A stretch of DNA of 64,000 nt, taken from NCBI GenBank assembly GCA_945868475.1, contig CAMBLM010000013.1:1-64000 (forward strand), read 5' to 3'. Positions 16,968 to 26,599 of this stretch are shown here, one piece after another. A model generated the notes under the pieces. It was not told where the DNA came from and did no database searches. It saw only the letters and a program-made list of their open reading frames with translations. This DNA comes from an uncultured Ruminococcus sp. GTDB taxonomy: Bacteria > Bacillota > Clostridia > Oscillospirales > Ruminococcaceae. The position numbers were made by a program, and so were the translations under genes. Within the stretch, counting starts at the first letter, position 1; every line of letters begins with the position of its first letter.

Positions 16968-18419
16968 ATGAACACAAAGAAGATCCTTGCAGGCGTTATG
17001 GCTCTCTCCCTGACGGCTGCACTCACTGCCTGCGGCAATAACAGCAGCGACAGCGGTGAAACAACAACAGAAGCTACCACCACCACTAAGGCAACGGTTG
17101 CAGTAAACACAGAGGGACTCAAGGACGAAGAGCAGGAATCGCTCTCTTCCGTTCTCGACCAGCTCCCCGATGTTGAGCTTGCAAACAAGGAGATCAAGTG
17201 GCTCGCTCATTACGACCTCAACCCATCAACAGACGGTTCTTCCAAAAAGGTAGAACTTGAACTTTTCGAGCAGAAGTACGGCGGAAAGATCACCTACATC
17301 CCTACAACATGGGAAAAGCGTTACGATGACCTCTCCACCAACGTACTCGGCGGTACAGGCGTTGACTTCTTCCCGGGTGATGACGCCAACAACTATCCAA
17401 AGGGAATCATCAACGGAATGTTCCAGTCTGTAGATGACTACATCGATCTTGATTCAGCTATCTGGCAGAACGTTTCCGCCGCTATGGATCTTTACAAGTT
17501 CGGCGGAAAGCACTATCAGTTCGTTACGGGCGTAACCGCTGAACAGGTAGTTATCTATGATACATCCACACTCGAAGCTCAGGGCTTTGACGATCCTTGG
17601 GAGCTTTATCAGAAGGGCGAATGGAACTGGGATACATTCAAGCAGATGCTCCTCGACTTCGTTGACCCCGATGCTGACCAGTACGGTCTTGACAACTGGT
17701 TCAATGAAAAGGCTCTCTACCTCTCCGCAGGCGTTCCGACTGTTTCCGTCGGCGAAGATGGTCACCTCGTATGCAACGTAAACAACGCTACAGTTGAAAA
17801 GGCTATGAACTATCAGTACGAACTCTATCAGAACGGACTTGTTCTTCCTCTTGAACAGTTCAACTGGTCTATCCAGCCTCAGTTCATGGGCGAGGGCAAA
17901 GAACTCTTCTGGCTCAACGGTACTTGGGGAATCCAGGGCGACCCTGAAACCTGGACAGTAGGCATCGAACCGCAGAACCTCGGTATCGCGCCTGTTCCGT
18001 CACCTGAAGGTTCCGATCCTTACCAGTCCGCAGTTGTAAACGGCTATGCACTCTGCAAGGGCGCAGCTAACCCGGAGGGCGTTGCCCGCTTCGCTGAATG
18101 TGTTATCGTTGCAAACAATGACCCTGCAACTATCGCTATCTCCGACAGAAAGGCTATGGACGACAACCAGTGGTCCGAAGATATCATCGAAAGAGTCAAG
18201 GAGATCAACGAACTCACAAGACAGTACCCTGTTGTTGACCTTGCATCGGGCTGCTCCACCGAAATTGCTAGTTACACAACAGACGGCGGCTCTGAAATGG
18301 GCACAAGAGCTCCATTCCATGGCACAGACTGGGCAACAATGAGAGAAACTATCGCAGATACTCTCATTATGCTTGTTGATGAAGTTGACCAGAAGCTTCA
18401 GGAAGCCACTGCTGAATAA
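16968..18419 (+). CDS. Extracellular solute-binding lipoprotein (sugar ABC type)
   Basis: This 483-residue family 1 binding protein has a lipoprotein signal peptide with lipobox LTAC (Cys at about 22), a Ser/Thr-rich linker, then the periplasmic-binding-protein fold (WLAHYDLNPSTDGS, LEQKYGGKITYIP-type start; DFFPGDDANNYPKG). It should capture a sugar or oligosaccharide at the cell surface. The ATG at 16968 has GGAGG nine bases upstream. No ABC permease or ATPase genes adjoin it, so it probably uses a transporter encoded elsewhere or acts in sensing. Confidence 0.88.
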   Translation: MNTKKILAGVMALSLTAALTACGNNSSDSGETTTEATTTTKATVAVNTEGLKDEEQESLSSVLDQLPDVELANKEIKWLAHYDLNPSTDGSSKKVELELFEQKYGGKITYIPTTWEKRYDDLSTNVLGGTGVDFFPGDDANNYPKGIINGMFQSVDDYIDLDSAIWQNVSAAMDLYKFGGKHYQFVTGVTAEQVVIYDTSTLEAQGFDDPWELYQKGEWNWDTFKQMLLDFVDPDADQYGLDNWFNEKALYLSAGVPTVSVGEDGHLVCNVNNATVEKAMNYQYELYQNGLVLPLEQFNWSIQPQFMGEGKELFWLNGTWGIQGDPETWTVGIEPQNLGIAPVPSPEGSDPYQSAVVNGYALCKGAANPEGVARFAECVIVANNDPATIAISDRKAMDDNQWSEDIIERVKEINELTRQYPVVDLASGCSTEIASYTTDGGSEMGTRAPFHGTDWATMRETIADTLIMLVDEVDQKLQEATAE

Positions 18420-18436
18420 TACATAACAAAAAAACA

Positions 18437-18476
18437 AATGCCGTCAGAGCGGATCGCTTTGACGGCATTATTTTTT
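18437..18476. terminator. Bidirectional terminator between convergent genes
   Basis: AATGCCGTCA / TGACGGCATT with flanking A and T runs serves the lipoprotein gene (+) and cls (-). Confidence 0.85.
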
Positions 18477-18484
18477 ATAATAAA

Positions 18485-20053
18485 TTACATCAGCGGTGCG
18501 ATTATGCGAAGCACCCTTCCGAAAAACTTTGTAAATATGTTGAACTTTTTGCAGTCTTCCAACGTTATGCGCTGACATTTCTGCAATGTGAGCTGATAAT
18601 CTTCCTCGGTTTCGTGAACCGAACTTGTACCGTATGTGTAAGCCGCACATTCAAAGTGCAGGAACAAACTGCGGTAGTCAAGATTTATCGAGCCGACAAC
18701 AGCACGGATATCATCACTGACAAAAACCTTTGCGTGAACAAATCCCGGTGTGTATTCATACATTCTCACACCGGATTCGATAAGCTCGGCATAATATGTA
18801 TGCGCAAGCCAGAAAGCATACTTTTTGTCGGGGATATGAGGCATTATTATCGAAACGTCCACTCCCCTTTTCGCCGCATAGCACAGTGCGGTTTTCATTT
18901 CATCGTCAATGATGAGATAAGGGGTCATAATATGGACGTATTTTTTTGCGCGGTAGAGAATATCAAGGTAAACATTCAGACCGACATTCTCACGGTCGAG
19001 CGGACTGTCGCTGTACGGGATAACATACCCCGGCTTCGCTTCGTCCCTCAGCTCGGGAAAATCGTGAACGATATAATCGCCGAAATCATCCCATTTCTGC
19101 TCGGTCATATTCCAGTTTTGCAGGAACATCATCGTGAAGCTTTTTACAGCCTCGCCTTTGAGCATAATGCCCGTATCTTTCCAATGTCCGAAACGCTCTA
19201 CCTTATTGATGTATTCATCGGCGAGATTTATTCCGCCCGTAAAGGCGGTCTTTCCGTCGATAACGACGATCTTTCGGTGGTCACGGTTGTTCTGAACTGT
19301 CGAAAGCACGGGAACTATCGGCGAAAACACCTTGCATTTTATGCCGAGTGCCTGCATTTTCTTCGGATAATTCACCGGAAGAAGCATTATCGTGCATGTC
19401 CCGTCATACATAAAGCGGACTTCGACTCCCTCTTTGACCTTTTGCTTGAGTATTTCAAGTATAGAGTCCCACATATAGCCCTCGTCAACAATAAAATACT
19501 CCATAAAGATGAATTTTTTCGCCGCAAGAAGCTCCCTTTTGAGTGCTTCAAACTTGTCTTCGCCGAGCGGAAAAAACTTAGTTGCCGTATTCCTGTAAAC
19601 GGGGAAAAAAGCGTGGCTTTTCATATATTCGGCAAAGCGTACCTCTGCTTCATCGATGTCGGCAAGCTCACGCACAACATCGTCATTCTGCGGAAGATAC
19701 TCGTTCGTTTCCTTTATAACGTCCGAAAGCCGCCTGCGCACGAGCCGCGTTCCGAGTTCGAGCCTGACGTAAGCATACATAAGCGTTCCGAAAACGGGAA
19801 GAGTCAGCACAGGTATTATCCACGCCATTTTGAAGCTTGTGTTGGACTTGTCGCTGATGATATATATCATCGCAAGCGTTGAGATAATAAGGTTCAGCGC
19901 GTAAAAATACTCCATTGAGTTTTTCATCGTGTTTACGCACAGCCAAAAGAAAATTATCTGGATGATAACGAACAGAAAAACTATCATCGTTCTGCCGAAA
20001 ACAAGTCTGCACAGCTTTTTTATTTTGGAAAGCATCATTTTTTTCTTATTCAA
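18485..20053 (-). CDS. cls: Cardiolipin synthase
   Basis: This 522-residue phospholipase D-superfamily enzyme joins two phosphatidylglycerol molecules into cardiolipin at the membrane. It has two N-terminal membrane helices (about 13-60) and two HKD motifs (HRKIVVIDGKTAFTGG and HAKVFVSDDIRAVVGS). The start is TTG at 20053, seven bases after AAGGAGA; no ATG fits as well. It follows the Rrf2 gene by 60 bases and may be co-transcribed. Confidence 0.94.
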   Translation of the reverse strand: MNKKKMMLSKIKKLCRLVFGRTMIVFLFVIIQIIFFWLCVNTMKNSMEYFYALNLIISTLAMIYIISDKSNTSFKMAWIIPVLTLPVFGTLMYAYVRLELGTRLVRRRLSDVIKETNEYLPQNDDVVRELADIDEAEVRFAEYMKSHAFFPVYRNTATKFFPLGEDKFEALKRELLAAKKFIFMEYFIVDEGYMWDSILEILKQKVKEGVEVRFMYDGTCTIMLLPVNYPKKMQALGIKCKVFSPIVPVLSTVQNNRDHRKIVVIDGKTAFTGGINLADEYINKVERFGHWKDTGIMLKGEAVKSFTMMFLQNWNMTEQKWDDFGDYIVHDFPELRDEAKPGYVIPYSDSPLDRENVGLNVYLDILYRAKKYVHIMTPYLIIDDEMKTALCYAAKRGVDVSIIMPHIPDKKYAFWLAHTYYAELIESGVRMYEYTPGFVHAKVFVSDDIRAVVGSINLDYRSLFLHFECAAYTYGTSSVHETEEDYQLTLQKCQRITLEDCKKFNIFTKFFGRVLRIIAPLM

Positions 20054-20113
20054 AGTTTTGTCTCCTTACATCTGTCCGTTCGGACTGAATGACCCCATTC
20101 CCCCGATTATGTA

Positions 20114-20509
20114 TCACATAAATTTATCGAAAGTATATTCCGAAAGCTTTTTATCCACCATCTGTGAAATCTCGGCAAAAACACGCTGATAACCGCATCT
20201 GCCTGCCATTCCCCTGCTGCATTCGTAGTTGTTCGTAAGGCACTTGCTTATCGCATATTTGCCATCGATAGCTTCAACAACATCTTTCATCGTGATCTCG
20301 CTGGGCTTTTTCGCAAGCTCATATCCGCCCTGTGTACCCTTGAACGAAACAACAATGCCTGCCGCAACAAGCTTGCGCAGTATCTTCAGTGCAAAACGGA
20401 GCGAAACAACAGTCCTTTCGGAGATCGAGTTCGCGTCGAGCCGCTTACCCGCTTCGCAAAGACAGCCAACTATGCGGACTGCATAATCCGCTTCCAAAGT
20501 CATATTCAC
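20114..20509 (-). CDS. Rrf2-family transcriptional regulator
   Basis: A 131-residue Rrf2 protein: N-terminal winged helix (LEADYAVRIVGCLCEAG... ISERTVVSLRFALKILRKLVAAGIV) and the Rrf2 glycine pattern KGTQGGYELAK. Three cysteines in C-x7-C-x7-C spacing (near KCLTNNYECSRGMAGRC) are where IscR-type regulators bind an iron-sulfur cluster, so redox or iron sensing is plausible. It sits 24 bases downstream of rpoD and 60 upstream of cls. Confidence 0.88.
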   Translation of the reverse strand: MNMTLEADYAVRIVGCLCEAGKRLDANSISERTVVSLRFALKILRKLVAAGIVVSFKGTQGGYELAKKPSEITMKDVVEAIDGKYAISKCLTNNYECSRGMAGRCGYQRVFAEISQMVDKKLSEYTFDKFM

Positions 20510-20533
20510 AAACCAAACCTCACTAAACTAAGA

Positions 20534-21607
20534 TCAATCGAGAAAATCCTTAACTTTTCTGCTTCTGCTCGGGTGACGGAGCTTACGCAGAGCCTTGGCT
20601 TCGATCTGTCTGATACGTTCACGGGTAACGTTGAACTCCTTGCCGACTTCTTCGAGCGTTCTTGAACGTCCGTCCTCAAGACCGAAACGCAGACGAAGCA
20701 CCTTTTCCTCACGCTCGGTAAGCGTTGAAAGAACTTCGCCAAGCTGCTCTTTAAGAAGAATGAGCGAAGCCGCATCAGCAGGAGCAGGAGCATCATCATC
20801 GGGGATAAAATCGCCGAGGTGGCTGTCCTCCTCTTCGCCGATAGGTGTTTCGAGCGAAACGGGATCCTGTGCGATACGCATTATCTCACGAACGCGCTCG
20901 GGTTCCATATCAAGCTCCGCAGCGATCTCCTCGGGAGTAGCATCGTGACCGTTCTTGTGGAGAAGCATGCTTGAAACCTTTTTAACCTTCGTGATGGTTT
21001 CGACCATGTGGACAGGGATACGGATAGTTCTTGCCTGATCTGCGATAGCACGGGTGATCGCCTGACGTATCCACCATGTTGCATAGGTCGAGAACTTGAA
21101 TCCCTTTGTGTAATCGAATTTTTCAACAGCCTTGATAAGACCGAGGTTGCCCTCCTGAATAAGATCGAGGAACTGCATACCTCTGCCGACATAGCGCTTT
21201 GCAATGGAAACAACAAGACGGAGGTTAGCTTCGGAAAGACGCTTCTTCGCCTTTTTGTCGCCCTTTGCCATTCTTTCTGCAAGCTCTATTTCTTCCTCTG
21301 CGGAAAGAAGCGGAACTCGTCCTATTTCTTTAAGATAAATTTTTACGGGGTCGTCGATAGCAATGCCCTCGGTCGAGAGTGAAAGCTCCAGATCGTCTTC
21401 GCCGAGAGGGATATCATCGTCAAAGTTTTCGAGCGAGAAGTCATCGATGATCTCAATGTTGTTATTTGAACAGCTTTCGTAGAAGCTTTCCATCTGGTCA
21501 ACATCGTATTCGAGGTCTTCGAGAACATCCGTGATCTCCTTTGTGGAAAGCTTTCCGCTTGATTTACCCTGTTCGATAAGGCTTTCAATAGTTCTTTTTT
21601 CTGCCAT
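20534..21607 (-). CDS. rpoD: Primary sigma factor RpoD/SigA
   Basis: This 357-residue group 1 sigma factor has region 1.1-like N-terminus, region 1.2 ([17 protein letters not shown]), region 2 ([35 protein letters not shown]), region 3 and region 4 ([11 protein letters not shown]... [20 protein letters not shown]). It matches SigA of Firmicutes in length and directs housekeeping transcription from the TTGACA/TATAAT promoters seen across this window. It is downstream of dnaG by 61 bases, the conserved macromolecular-synthesis order. Confidence 0.98.
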   Translation of the reverse strand: MAEKRTIESLIEQGKSSGKLSTKEITDVLEDLEYDVDQMESFYESCSNNNIEIIDDFSLENFDDDIPLGEDDLELSLSTEGIAIDDPVKIYLKEIGRVPLLSAEEEIELAERMAKGDKKAKKRLSEANLRLVVSIAKRYVGRGMQFLDLIQEGNLGLIKAVEKFDYTKGFKFSTYATWWIRQAITRAIADQARTIRIPVHMVETITKVKKVSSMLLHKNGHDATPEEIAAELDMEPERVREIMRIAQDPVSLETPIGEEEDSHLGDFIPDDDAPAPADAASLILLKEQLGEVLSTLTEREEKVLRLRFGLEDGRSRTLEEVGKEFNVTRERIRQIEAKALRKLRHPSRSRKVKDFLD

Positions 21608-21668
21608 AATATAAACTTCCTCCTATATAAAACGCGGAAAAACCGCATTGTAAGTTTTTTCACTTTTT

Positions 21669-23414
21669 CTATTTCGACTTTTTCAGACTTTCAAAGTACC
21701 GCAGGAATTCTTCATTCGACATCGCCGCCGCATCGATATTCTTTTCGGCATAGCTTTTGAGAGTTTTTATGTAATCATCAAGAGCTTCCCGAGTGATATC
21801 GACCTGCTGATTTGCGACAATTATCGAATATACTTTTCCCATTTCGTCAGCGGAAAATTCACTTTGAAGCAGTGAAACGTCAAATTCCACCGAATTTTTT
21901 ATCTTTTCTGTTAATTTTTCAAAAACAGTCCTGTTGAAATCTGTCACAAAATCTGTACTGCTCAGCCTGCTTTCGATGTATTTCAGCTCATCGGGATTGT
22001 ACGAAAGATAAGCGATTATGCCACATTCCGCCTTGTATTCCCTCGGGTGAGCAACGCTGTCGGGGTTTTCGCGCCGCTGCCTGCCGAAAGTCCGTATCTC
22101 GCGGTTTTCGTCCTGCCGTGAGCGGTTTATCTTCTTCTTTATAAGCCCGTTCACCTGATGCGTGATAGCTTCACGGTTCACATCGCACTGCTTTGCAAGC
22201 TTTCCGATGTAAACTTCGCGCTCTATTGGCGAAGCGATGTCGGAAAACAGTGAAACACAGCGTTTCAGATAGGTGACCCTGTCATTTTCGCTTTCAAGGT
22301 CAAGTCCTGCGGCGCATTTGTTCATCTCGAAATCGATAGCGCCGTCCGAGCGTTCAAGAAGCTGCCTGAAGCGCACCGAACCGAACTTTTTTATGTATTC
22401 ATCGGGGTCTTTTGCACCCTCCATTTTGATTATGCGCGCATCAAGACCTGCTTCGGACAGAAGATTTATCGCTCTGTGCGTTGCCGCCTGCCCCGGGCCG
22501 TCCGAATCGTAGGCTATCACAACTTCATCGGCATACTGCTTTATCAGACGAGCCTGCTCGGAGGTCAGTGCCGTTCCGAGCGTTGCGACAACGTTCTCAA
22601 AGCCGCCCTGATTTATCGCGATAACGTCCATATAACCCTCGGCAAGTATCAGCTTGCGCTCGGTCGATTTTTTCGCAAAATTCAGCGAGAAAAGGTTTCG
22701 GCTTTTCTTGAAAACAGGCGTATCGGACGAGTTTAGGTACTTCGGGCCGCTGCCATCGATTATTCTTCCGCCGAACGCGATAACATTTCCTCTGAGGTCG
22801 ATTATCGGGAACATAACTCTGTCGCGGAATGAGTCGAATACTGCGCCTTTTGAGCTTCGCGTACAAAGATTTGCAAGCACAAGCTCATCGTCCGTAAAGC
22901 CCTTTTCACGCATAAAGTAGTGCAGACCGTGCCAGTCGTCGGGCGCATAGCCAAGTCCGTACTTTATAATAGTATCCTTTGAAAGCTGACGTTCGGCGAA
23001 GTATCTTCGTCCTTTTTCGCCCTGCGGCGACTTTGCGAGTATCTCAAAGAAATACCTCGCCGCCGTTCGGTTTATTTCGAGAACGCGCGCTTTAACACGG
23101 GCAAGATCATTGCTCTCCCCATCATCGGGCATCTGCATTCCGGCTCTGTCGGCAAGAAATTTCACCGCTTCGATGTAGGAAAGGTTCTCTATCTTCATTA
23201 TGAATGTAATGACATCGCCGCCTGCGCCGCAGCCGAAGCAGTGGAAATACTGCCCCGTTGTATTGACGCTGCATGACGGCGACTTTTCCGAATGGAACGG
23301 ACAAAGGCACATTGCACCGTGGCCGCTCCTTTTCAGCGTCACATAGCTGCTCATAACGGTATCAATCGGATTATTCTGTTTTAGGTCTAAAATAAAACTT
23401 TCGGGTAATGCCAT
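21669..23414 (-). CDS. dnaG: DNA primase
   Basis: DnaG (581 residues) makes RNA primers at the replication fork. The CHC2 zinc-binding domain is at the N-terminus (CPFHSEKSPSC...HCFGCG), followed by the Toprim catalytic core (LAEGYMDVIAINQGG, AYDSDGPGQAA) and a C-terminal DnaB-binding helical domain. The start ATG follows GGAGAGG. It heads dnaG-rpoD and is about 150 bases after dgt. Confidence 0.97.
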   Translation of the reverse strand: MALPESFILDLKQNNPIDTVMSSYVTLKRSGHGAMCLCPFHSEKSPSCSVNTTGQYFHCFGCGAGGDVITFIMKIENLSYIEAVKFLADRAGMQMPDDGESNDLARVKARVLEINRTAARYFFEILAKSPQGEKGRRYFAERQLSKDTIIKYGLGYAPDDWHGLHYFMREKGFTDDELVLANLCTRSSKGAVFDSFRDRVMFPIIDLRGNVIAFGGRIIDGSGPKYLNSSDTPVFKKSRNLFSLNFAKKSTERKLILAEGYMDVIAINQGGFENVVATLGTALTSEQARLIKQYADEVVIAYDSDGPGQAATHRAINLLSEAGLDARIIKMEGAKDPDEYIKKFGSVRFRQLLERSDGAIDFEMNKCAAGLDLESENDRVTYLKRCVSLFSDIASPIEREVYIGKLAKQCDVNREAITHQVNGLIKKKINRSRQDENREIRTFGRQRRENPDSVAHPREYKAECGIIAYLSYNPDELKYIESRLSSTDFVTDFNRTVFEKLTEKIKNSVEFDVSLLQSEFSADEMGKVYSIIVANQQVDITREALDDYIKTLKSYAEKNIDAAAMSNEEFLRYFESLKKSK

Positions 23415-23518
23415 ATAACCTCTCCACGGGCAGCTCGCGCCACGCTCTGCTTCGTTACGCTCGTTTGCATTAAAAATAGGTTTATTGTCGCGAATATATG
23501 TCTGATAAATTGAAGTAA

Positions 23519-23547
23519 TGTAGGGGACGGGTCACCCGTCCCCTACA
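23519..23547. repeat. Perfect 29-base palindrome TGTAGGGG...CCCCTACA
   Basis: TGTAGGGGACGGGT and its exact complement flank a single C, between dgt and dnaG. There is no T run, so it is a REP-like repeat rather than a terminator. Related ends occur at 8373-8448. Confidence 0.6.
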
Positions 23548-23568
23548 GAATTAAGTGACCATACTCAA

Positions 23569-24570
23569 TTATAATTTCGCATCGCGCCAGCTTTTCGGAA
23601 TGTAAAGATCTTCATAAACCGCGATAGCATAGCTGTCCGTCATTCCTGCGATGTAGTCGGTAACGGCTCTGTCCGAGCCTTTAATCTCGCGTATGCGCTT
23701 GTATTCATCGGGGAGCTTGTCGGGATTTTTGAGGAAATAGTTATAGAGCTTCTCAACAAGCATTATAGCTTTGCTCTCCTCGGATTTCGCAACGGAATTT
23801 CGGTAAACATTATCGAACATAAAGTCGCTGAGAATGTCAAGAGCCTTGCGGACATCTTCCGACATTGTGATATTCTCTGCGCCGTTGTTGATTATCGAGG
23901 TGATGAGCATTGTGATTCGCTCACTCTTGGAGTGACCGAGAACCGCCGTTGCGTCTTTCGGCAGGTCATTTTCGGTGATGATGCCTGCACGGACAGAATC
24001 GTCGATATCGTGATTGATATAGGCTATCTTATCGGCAAGGCGAACAATGTAGCCCTCACGCGTCTTTGCGATCTTATTCGTGTGGCAGACGATGCCGTTT
24101 TTTACTTCGTAGGTAAGGTTAAGTCCCCTGCCCTCTTTTTCTATGTAGTCAACAACACGGACAGACTGCTCGTAGTGGGTAAATCCGTTCGGGCAAAGCT
24201 CGTTCAGGATACGCTCGCCTGCGTGACCGAACGGCGTGTGTCCGAGGTCGTGACCGAGCGCGATAGCTTCGGTAAGGTCACTGTTAAGGCGAAGCGCAGT
24301 CGAAAGTGTTCTTGCGATCTGCGAGACCTCCAGCGTGTGCGTAAGACGTGTTCGGTAGTGGTCGCCCACGGGGTCGAGAAAGACCTGTGTTTTATGTTTA
24401 AGTCTGCGGAAGGCGTTGCAGTGCAAAATTCTGTCCCTGTCGCGCTGAAATTCGGTTCGTATCGGGCATTTCGGCTCGGGTCTTGCCCTTTTTCCCGAAT
24501 TTCGCGAAAGGCAGGCATATTCGCAAAGTGTTCCAAGCTCCATAACTTCGCTCTGCTCACGGATAGTCAT
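23569..24570 (-). CDS. dgt: Deoxyguanosinetriphosphate triphosphohydrolase-like HD protein
   Basis: This 333-residue HD-superfamily enzyme hydrolyses dNTPs to deoxynucleoside and triphosphate. The metal site is seen as HTLEVSQIAR and HDLGHTPFGHAGE, with RLADKIAYINHDIDD later supplying the last aspartate. The ATG at 24570 is preferred over one 21 bases earlier because GGGAGG lies eight bases upstream. Its position ahead of dnaG-rpoD is conserved in Clostridia. Confidence 0.93.
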   Translation of the reverse strand: MTIREQSEVMELGTLCEYACLSRNSGKRARPEPKCPIRTEFQRDRDRILHCNAFRRLKHKTQVFLDPVGDHYRTRLTHTLEVSQIARTLSTALRLNSDLTEAIALGHDLGHTPFGHAGERILNELCPNGFTHYEQSVRVVDYIEKEGRGLNLTYEVKNGIVCHTNKIAKTREGYIVRLADKIAYINHDIDDSVRAGIITENDLPKDATAVLGHSKSERITMLITSIINNGAENITMSEDVRKALDILSDFMFDNVYRNSVAKSEESKAIMLVEKLYNYFLKNPDKLPDEYKRIREIKGSDRAVTDYIAGMTDSYAIAVYEDLYIPKSWRDAKL

Positions 24571-24594
24571 ATCTTTTTCCTCCCTTGACATATA

Positions 24595-24622
24595 ATTATA
24601 GCTTTTGCTTTTTTCATAACAA
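24595..24622 (-). promoter_or_regulatory. Promoter for dgt
   Basis: TTGTTA and TATAAT with a 16-base spacer, so close to the gene that the leader is only about 20 bases. Confidence 0.55.
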
Positions 24623-24712
24623 TATAATATACAATTTACGCCCTCAAAAACCCTTTTTCTAAATTTATTTTCAGCATTTTAAACAAAATATTATATATTT
24701 TTTAATTATTAT

Positions 24713-25336
24713 TTATGCAAAATTTTCAAATACTTCATCACCCTGCACAACAGATATCCTGCCGTTCGATGCATCGATAAGTTTTTCGCGCAAAGGCTCG
24801 GCGAAAGCTTTCTTCACCAGAAGTGAGATCGTAACGTTCGCGCCGAAATCCGTATCGAGTATCTTTACCTCAAAATCGGGCAGAAGATAGTTTATCTTGC
24901 TGTACAGATCATAGTCCATTTTTATCTTAAACGGATAAGCACTGCACATTATAAGCCGCTCTGCCGCATCAACGGCTATCTTCGCCGAATGAGAATAAGC
25001 GCGCACAAGTCCACCGCCGCCGAGCAGGATACCGCCGAAATATCTCGTCACAACGCAGCAAACATCGGTCAGTCCCTCCTTTTGAAGAACATCAAGCACA
25101 GGAACACCTGCCGTTCCCTGCGGTTCGCCGTCGTCGGAGTAACGCGAAGTGTTGTCCTCGCGAAGAATATACGCATAGACATTATGCGTTGCCTTGCGGT
25201 GTTCGGCACGAATTTTATTGATGAATCCAACAGCTTCATCATTCGTCTTTGCAGGTGAGATATAGCCGATAAACTCCGATTTTTTCTCGATAAAGCTGTC
25301 CTGTGCGAACGCGCGGATAGTTGAATAGTCCTCCAA
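24713..25336 (-). CDS. YigZ/IMPACT family protein
   Basis: A 207-residue UPF0029 protein: N-terminal IMPACT domain (KSEFIGYISPAKTNDEA, DDGEPQGTAGVPVLDVL, TRYFGGILLGGGGLVRAYS) and a C-terminal ferredoxin-like DUF1949 domain. The bacterial role is unknown, possibly linked to translation. The start is TTG at 25336, seven bases after GGAGG; an ATG 33 bases upstream lies beyond the ribosome site and within repeat copy B, so it is rejected. Confidence 0.9.
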   Translation of the reverse strand: MEDYSTIRAFAQDSFIEKKSEFIGYISPAKTNDEAVGFINKIRAEHRKATHNVYAYILREDNTSRYSDDGEPQGTAGVPVLDVLQKEGLTDVCCVVTRYFGGILLGGGGLVRAYSHSAKIAVDAAERLIMCSAYPFKIKMDYDLYSKINYLLPDFEVKILDTDFGANVTISLLVKKAFAEPLREKLIDASNGRISVVQGDEVFENFA

Positions 25337-25353
25337 AATGCGACCTCCCTTTG

Positions 25354-25474
25354 TAATACTAAACACCAATAAAATAAAGGAAAAAATCTGCGCCGAAATC
25401 CAATATAAAACTGTTAAAACAGCTACGAGATCGTCGGCTTGATTTTTTCTGAATTTTAAAAGGTGTTTAGTATA
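25354..25474 (-). repeat. Palindromic element, family 1, copy B (upstream of yigZ)
   Basis: 121 bases with inverted ends TAATACTAAACACC / GGTGTTTAGTATA. The core shares AATCAAGC, CTCGTAGCTGTT and CGGCG...GATTTTTT with copies A and C in the same sense relative to the downstream gene. It ends 17 bases before the yigZ start, so its edge borders the ribosome site. Confidence 0.7.
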
Positions 25475-25530
25475 AATATAAAAAAACAGCCTGCGAAGAA
25501 AAAACGCAGGCTGCGATTGTTTCGTAACAA

Positions 25531-25734
25531 TTACTTGTCCATACCGAAACGCTTCTTAAATTTGTCAATACGTCCGCCTGTGTCAACAAGCTTCTGCTTA
25601 CCTGTGTAGAAAGGATGGCACTTGGAGCAGATTTCTACCTTGATATCCTTCTTAGTAGATCTTGTCTTGATAACATTTCCGCAAGCACAGGTAATAGTGG
25701 TTTCCTCGTAGTTAGGATGGATACCCTCTCTCAT
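25531..25734 (-). CDS. rpmE: 50S ribosomal protein L31 (zinc-binding type)
   Basis: A 67-residue L31 with zinc ligands C-A-C and C-S-K-C-H ([20 protein letters not shown]), the zinc-containing form. The ATG of MREGIHPNY is chosen because GAGGTG lies seven bases upstream; an ATG nine bases earlier is too close to that site. Confidence 0.97.
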   Translation of the reverse strand: MREGIHPNYEETTITCACGNVIKTRSTKKDIKVEICSKCHPFYTGKQKLVDTGGRIDKFKKRFGMDK

Positions 25735-25826
25735 TCGTAACACCTCATCTCTGTAAATATTATATGATCAGCATAGCAGCCCATCACATAACACGGACAG
25801 TAGTGCTATTTTTCAATCACTTACGA
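25735..25826 (-). promoter_or_regulatory. Untranslated leader of rpmE
   Basis: A leader of about 90 bases runs from the promoter to rpmE. Several r-protein genes of Firmicutes carry autoregulatory leaders, including an L31 leader; I cannot confirm the fold here. Confidence 0.3.
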
Positions 25827-25832
25827 GATAGT

Positions 25833-25861
25833 ATTATATCACATTGCAAGCCGATTGTCAA
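25833..25861 (-). promoter_or_regulatory. Promoter for rpmE
   Basis: TTGACA and TATAAT at perfect consensus with a 17-base spacer. Confidence 0.85.
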
Positions 25862-25900
25862 GGGTTTTGCAAAAAATTTATTATATTCCAGACTGCCCGA

Positions 25901-26311
25901 TCATTTTTTGTTCAGAAGTTCAATAGAGCGGTTCATCTCGCTTATCTCGCGTTTTGCGGCAGTTGACTTTTTGCACATATCCTTGTATCGTCCGATAATA
26001 CCACTGAAATTTTCATCATCGGTTTTCAAAAATCCGTCCACGAAAGCAGACGGCATAACGAACCTTCGGCTCTCTTCGCCAAAACTAACGGTTATCGCCG
26101 AACCCTCGCGCTTTGTCACCGTTCCGATTCCGAATGATCTGTGTGCAACGGTCATGCCTTTTATATCAGCGTTATCAAGTTCGCTGCCGCAATGCTCCGT
26201 TTGTGCAATGATCTCTTCATCCTGCGAAATTTTCAGGCGAAGCTCTTCTATTTTTCTCTCACGAAGCTTTTCTGCCGCTGTTTTCTTTTGGGGCTGTTCT
26301 TTCACTGTCAT
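25901..26311 (-). CDS. Small coiled-coil/Tudor-like protein
   Basis: A 136-residue soluble protein: a charged helical N-terminus (about 5-45), then a short beta domain (AHRSFGIGTVTKREGSAITVSFGEESRRF) that resembles the C-terminal Tudor-like module of UvrD/PcrA helicases, then another helix. Such modules can contact RNA polymerase or nucleic acid; the role here is unknown. The ATG at 26311 has GGAGG six bases upstream. It follows the broken small gene by 26 bases. Confidence 0.65.
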   Translation of the reverse strand: MTVKEQPQKKTAAEKLRERKIEELRLKISQDEEIIAQTEHCGSELDNADIKGMTVAHRSFGIGTVTKREGSAITVSFGEESRRFVMPSAFVDGFLKTDDENFSGIIGRYKDMCKKSTAAKREISEMNRSIELLNKK

Positions 26312-26337
26312 AATTACCTCCAATGCGAAATGCGCCG

Positions 26338-26577
26338 TCAATCGAGATAATCTCCGACAGGACTTGCGTTGTACTGCTTGATGATCTTCATTATAACAGA
26401 ACCGTCACTCTGAACGTTCTGCTCAACTATTTTATACTGTGTGCGGTTGCGTTCAAGCGTCTTGATGTACAATTCGATCTCCTGCTCGACCTGCTTTACC
26501 GCCCGGTCGTGTGGAGCATCTTCCTTTAGCATAAAATGGAGCGTCTAACAAATGCAGGCTGCTTTTACTCGTTTCAT
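26338..26577 (-). pseudogene. Small conserved gene interrupted by an in-frame TAG
   Basis: The true start appears to be the ATG at 26577, seven bases after a perfect AAGGAGG. It reads MKRVKAACIC, then TAG at 26545-26547, then continues in the same frame as TLHFMLKEDAPHDRAVKQV and onwards to a normal stop, 79 codons in all. From memory, relatives have a Gln at the stop position, which would be a CAG to TAG change. An internal ATG at 26532 could restart translation to give a 64-residue product. The function is unknown. A strong promoter and a palindromic leader lie upstream. Confidence 0.6.
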
Positions 26578-26599
26578 AATGTTGCCTCCTTGTGATTTA

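Noticed and set aside
25337..25369. ATG-initiated longer form of YigZ
   Set aside because: That ATG lies within repeat copy B and upstream of the GGAGG site; TTG at 25336 fits the site and the family start.
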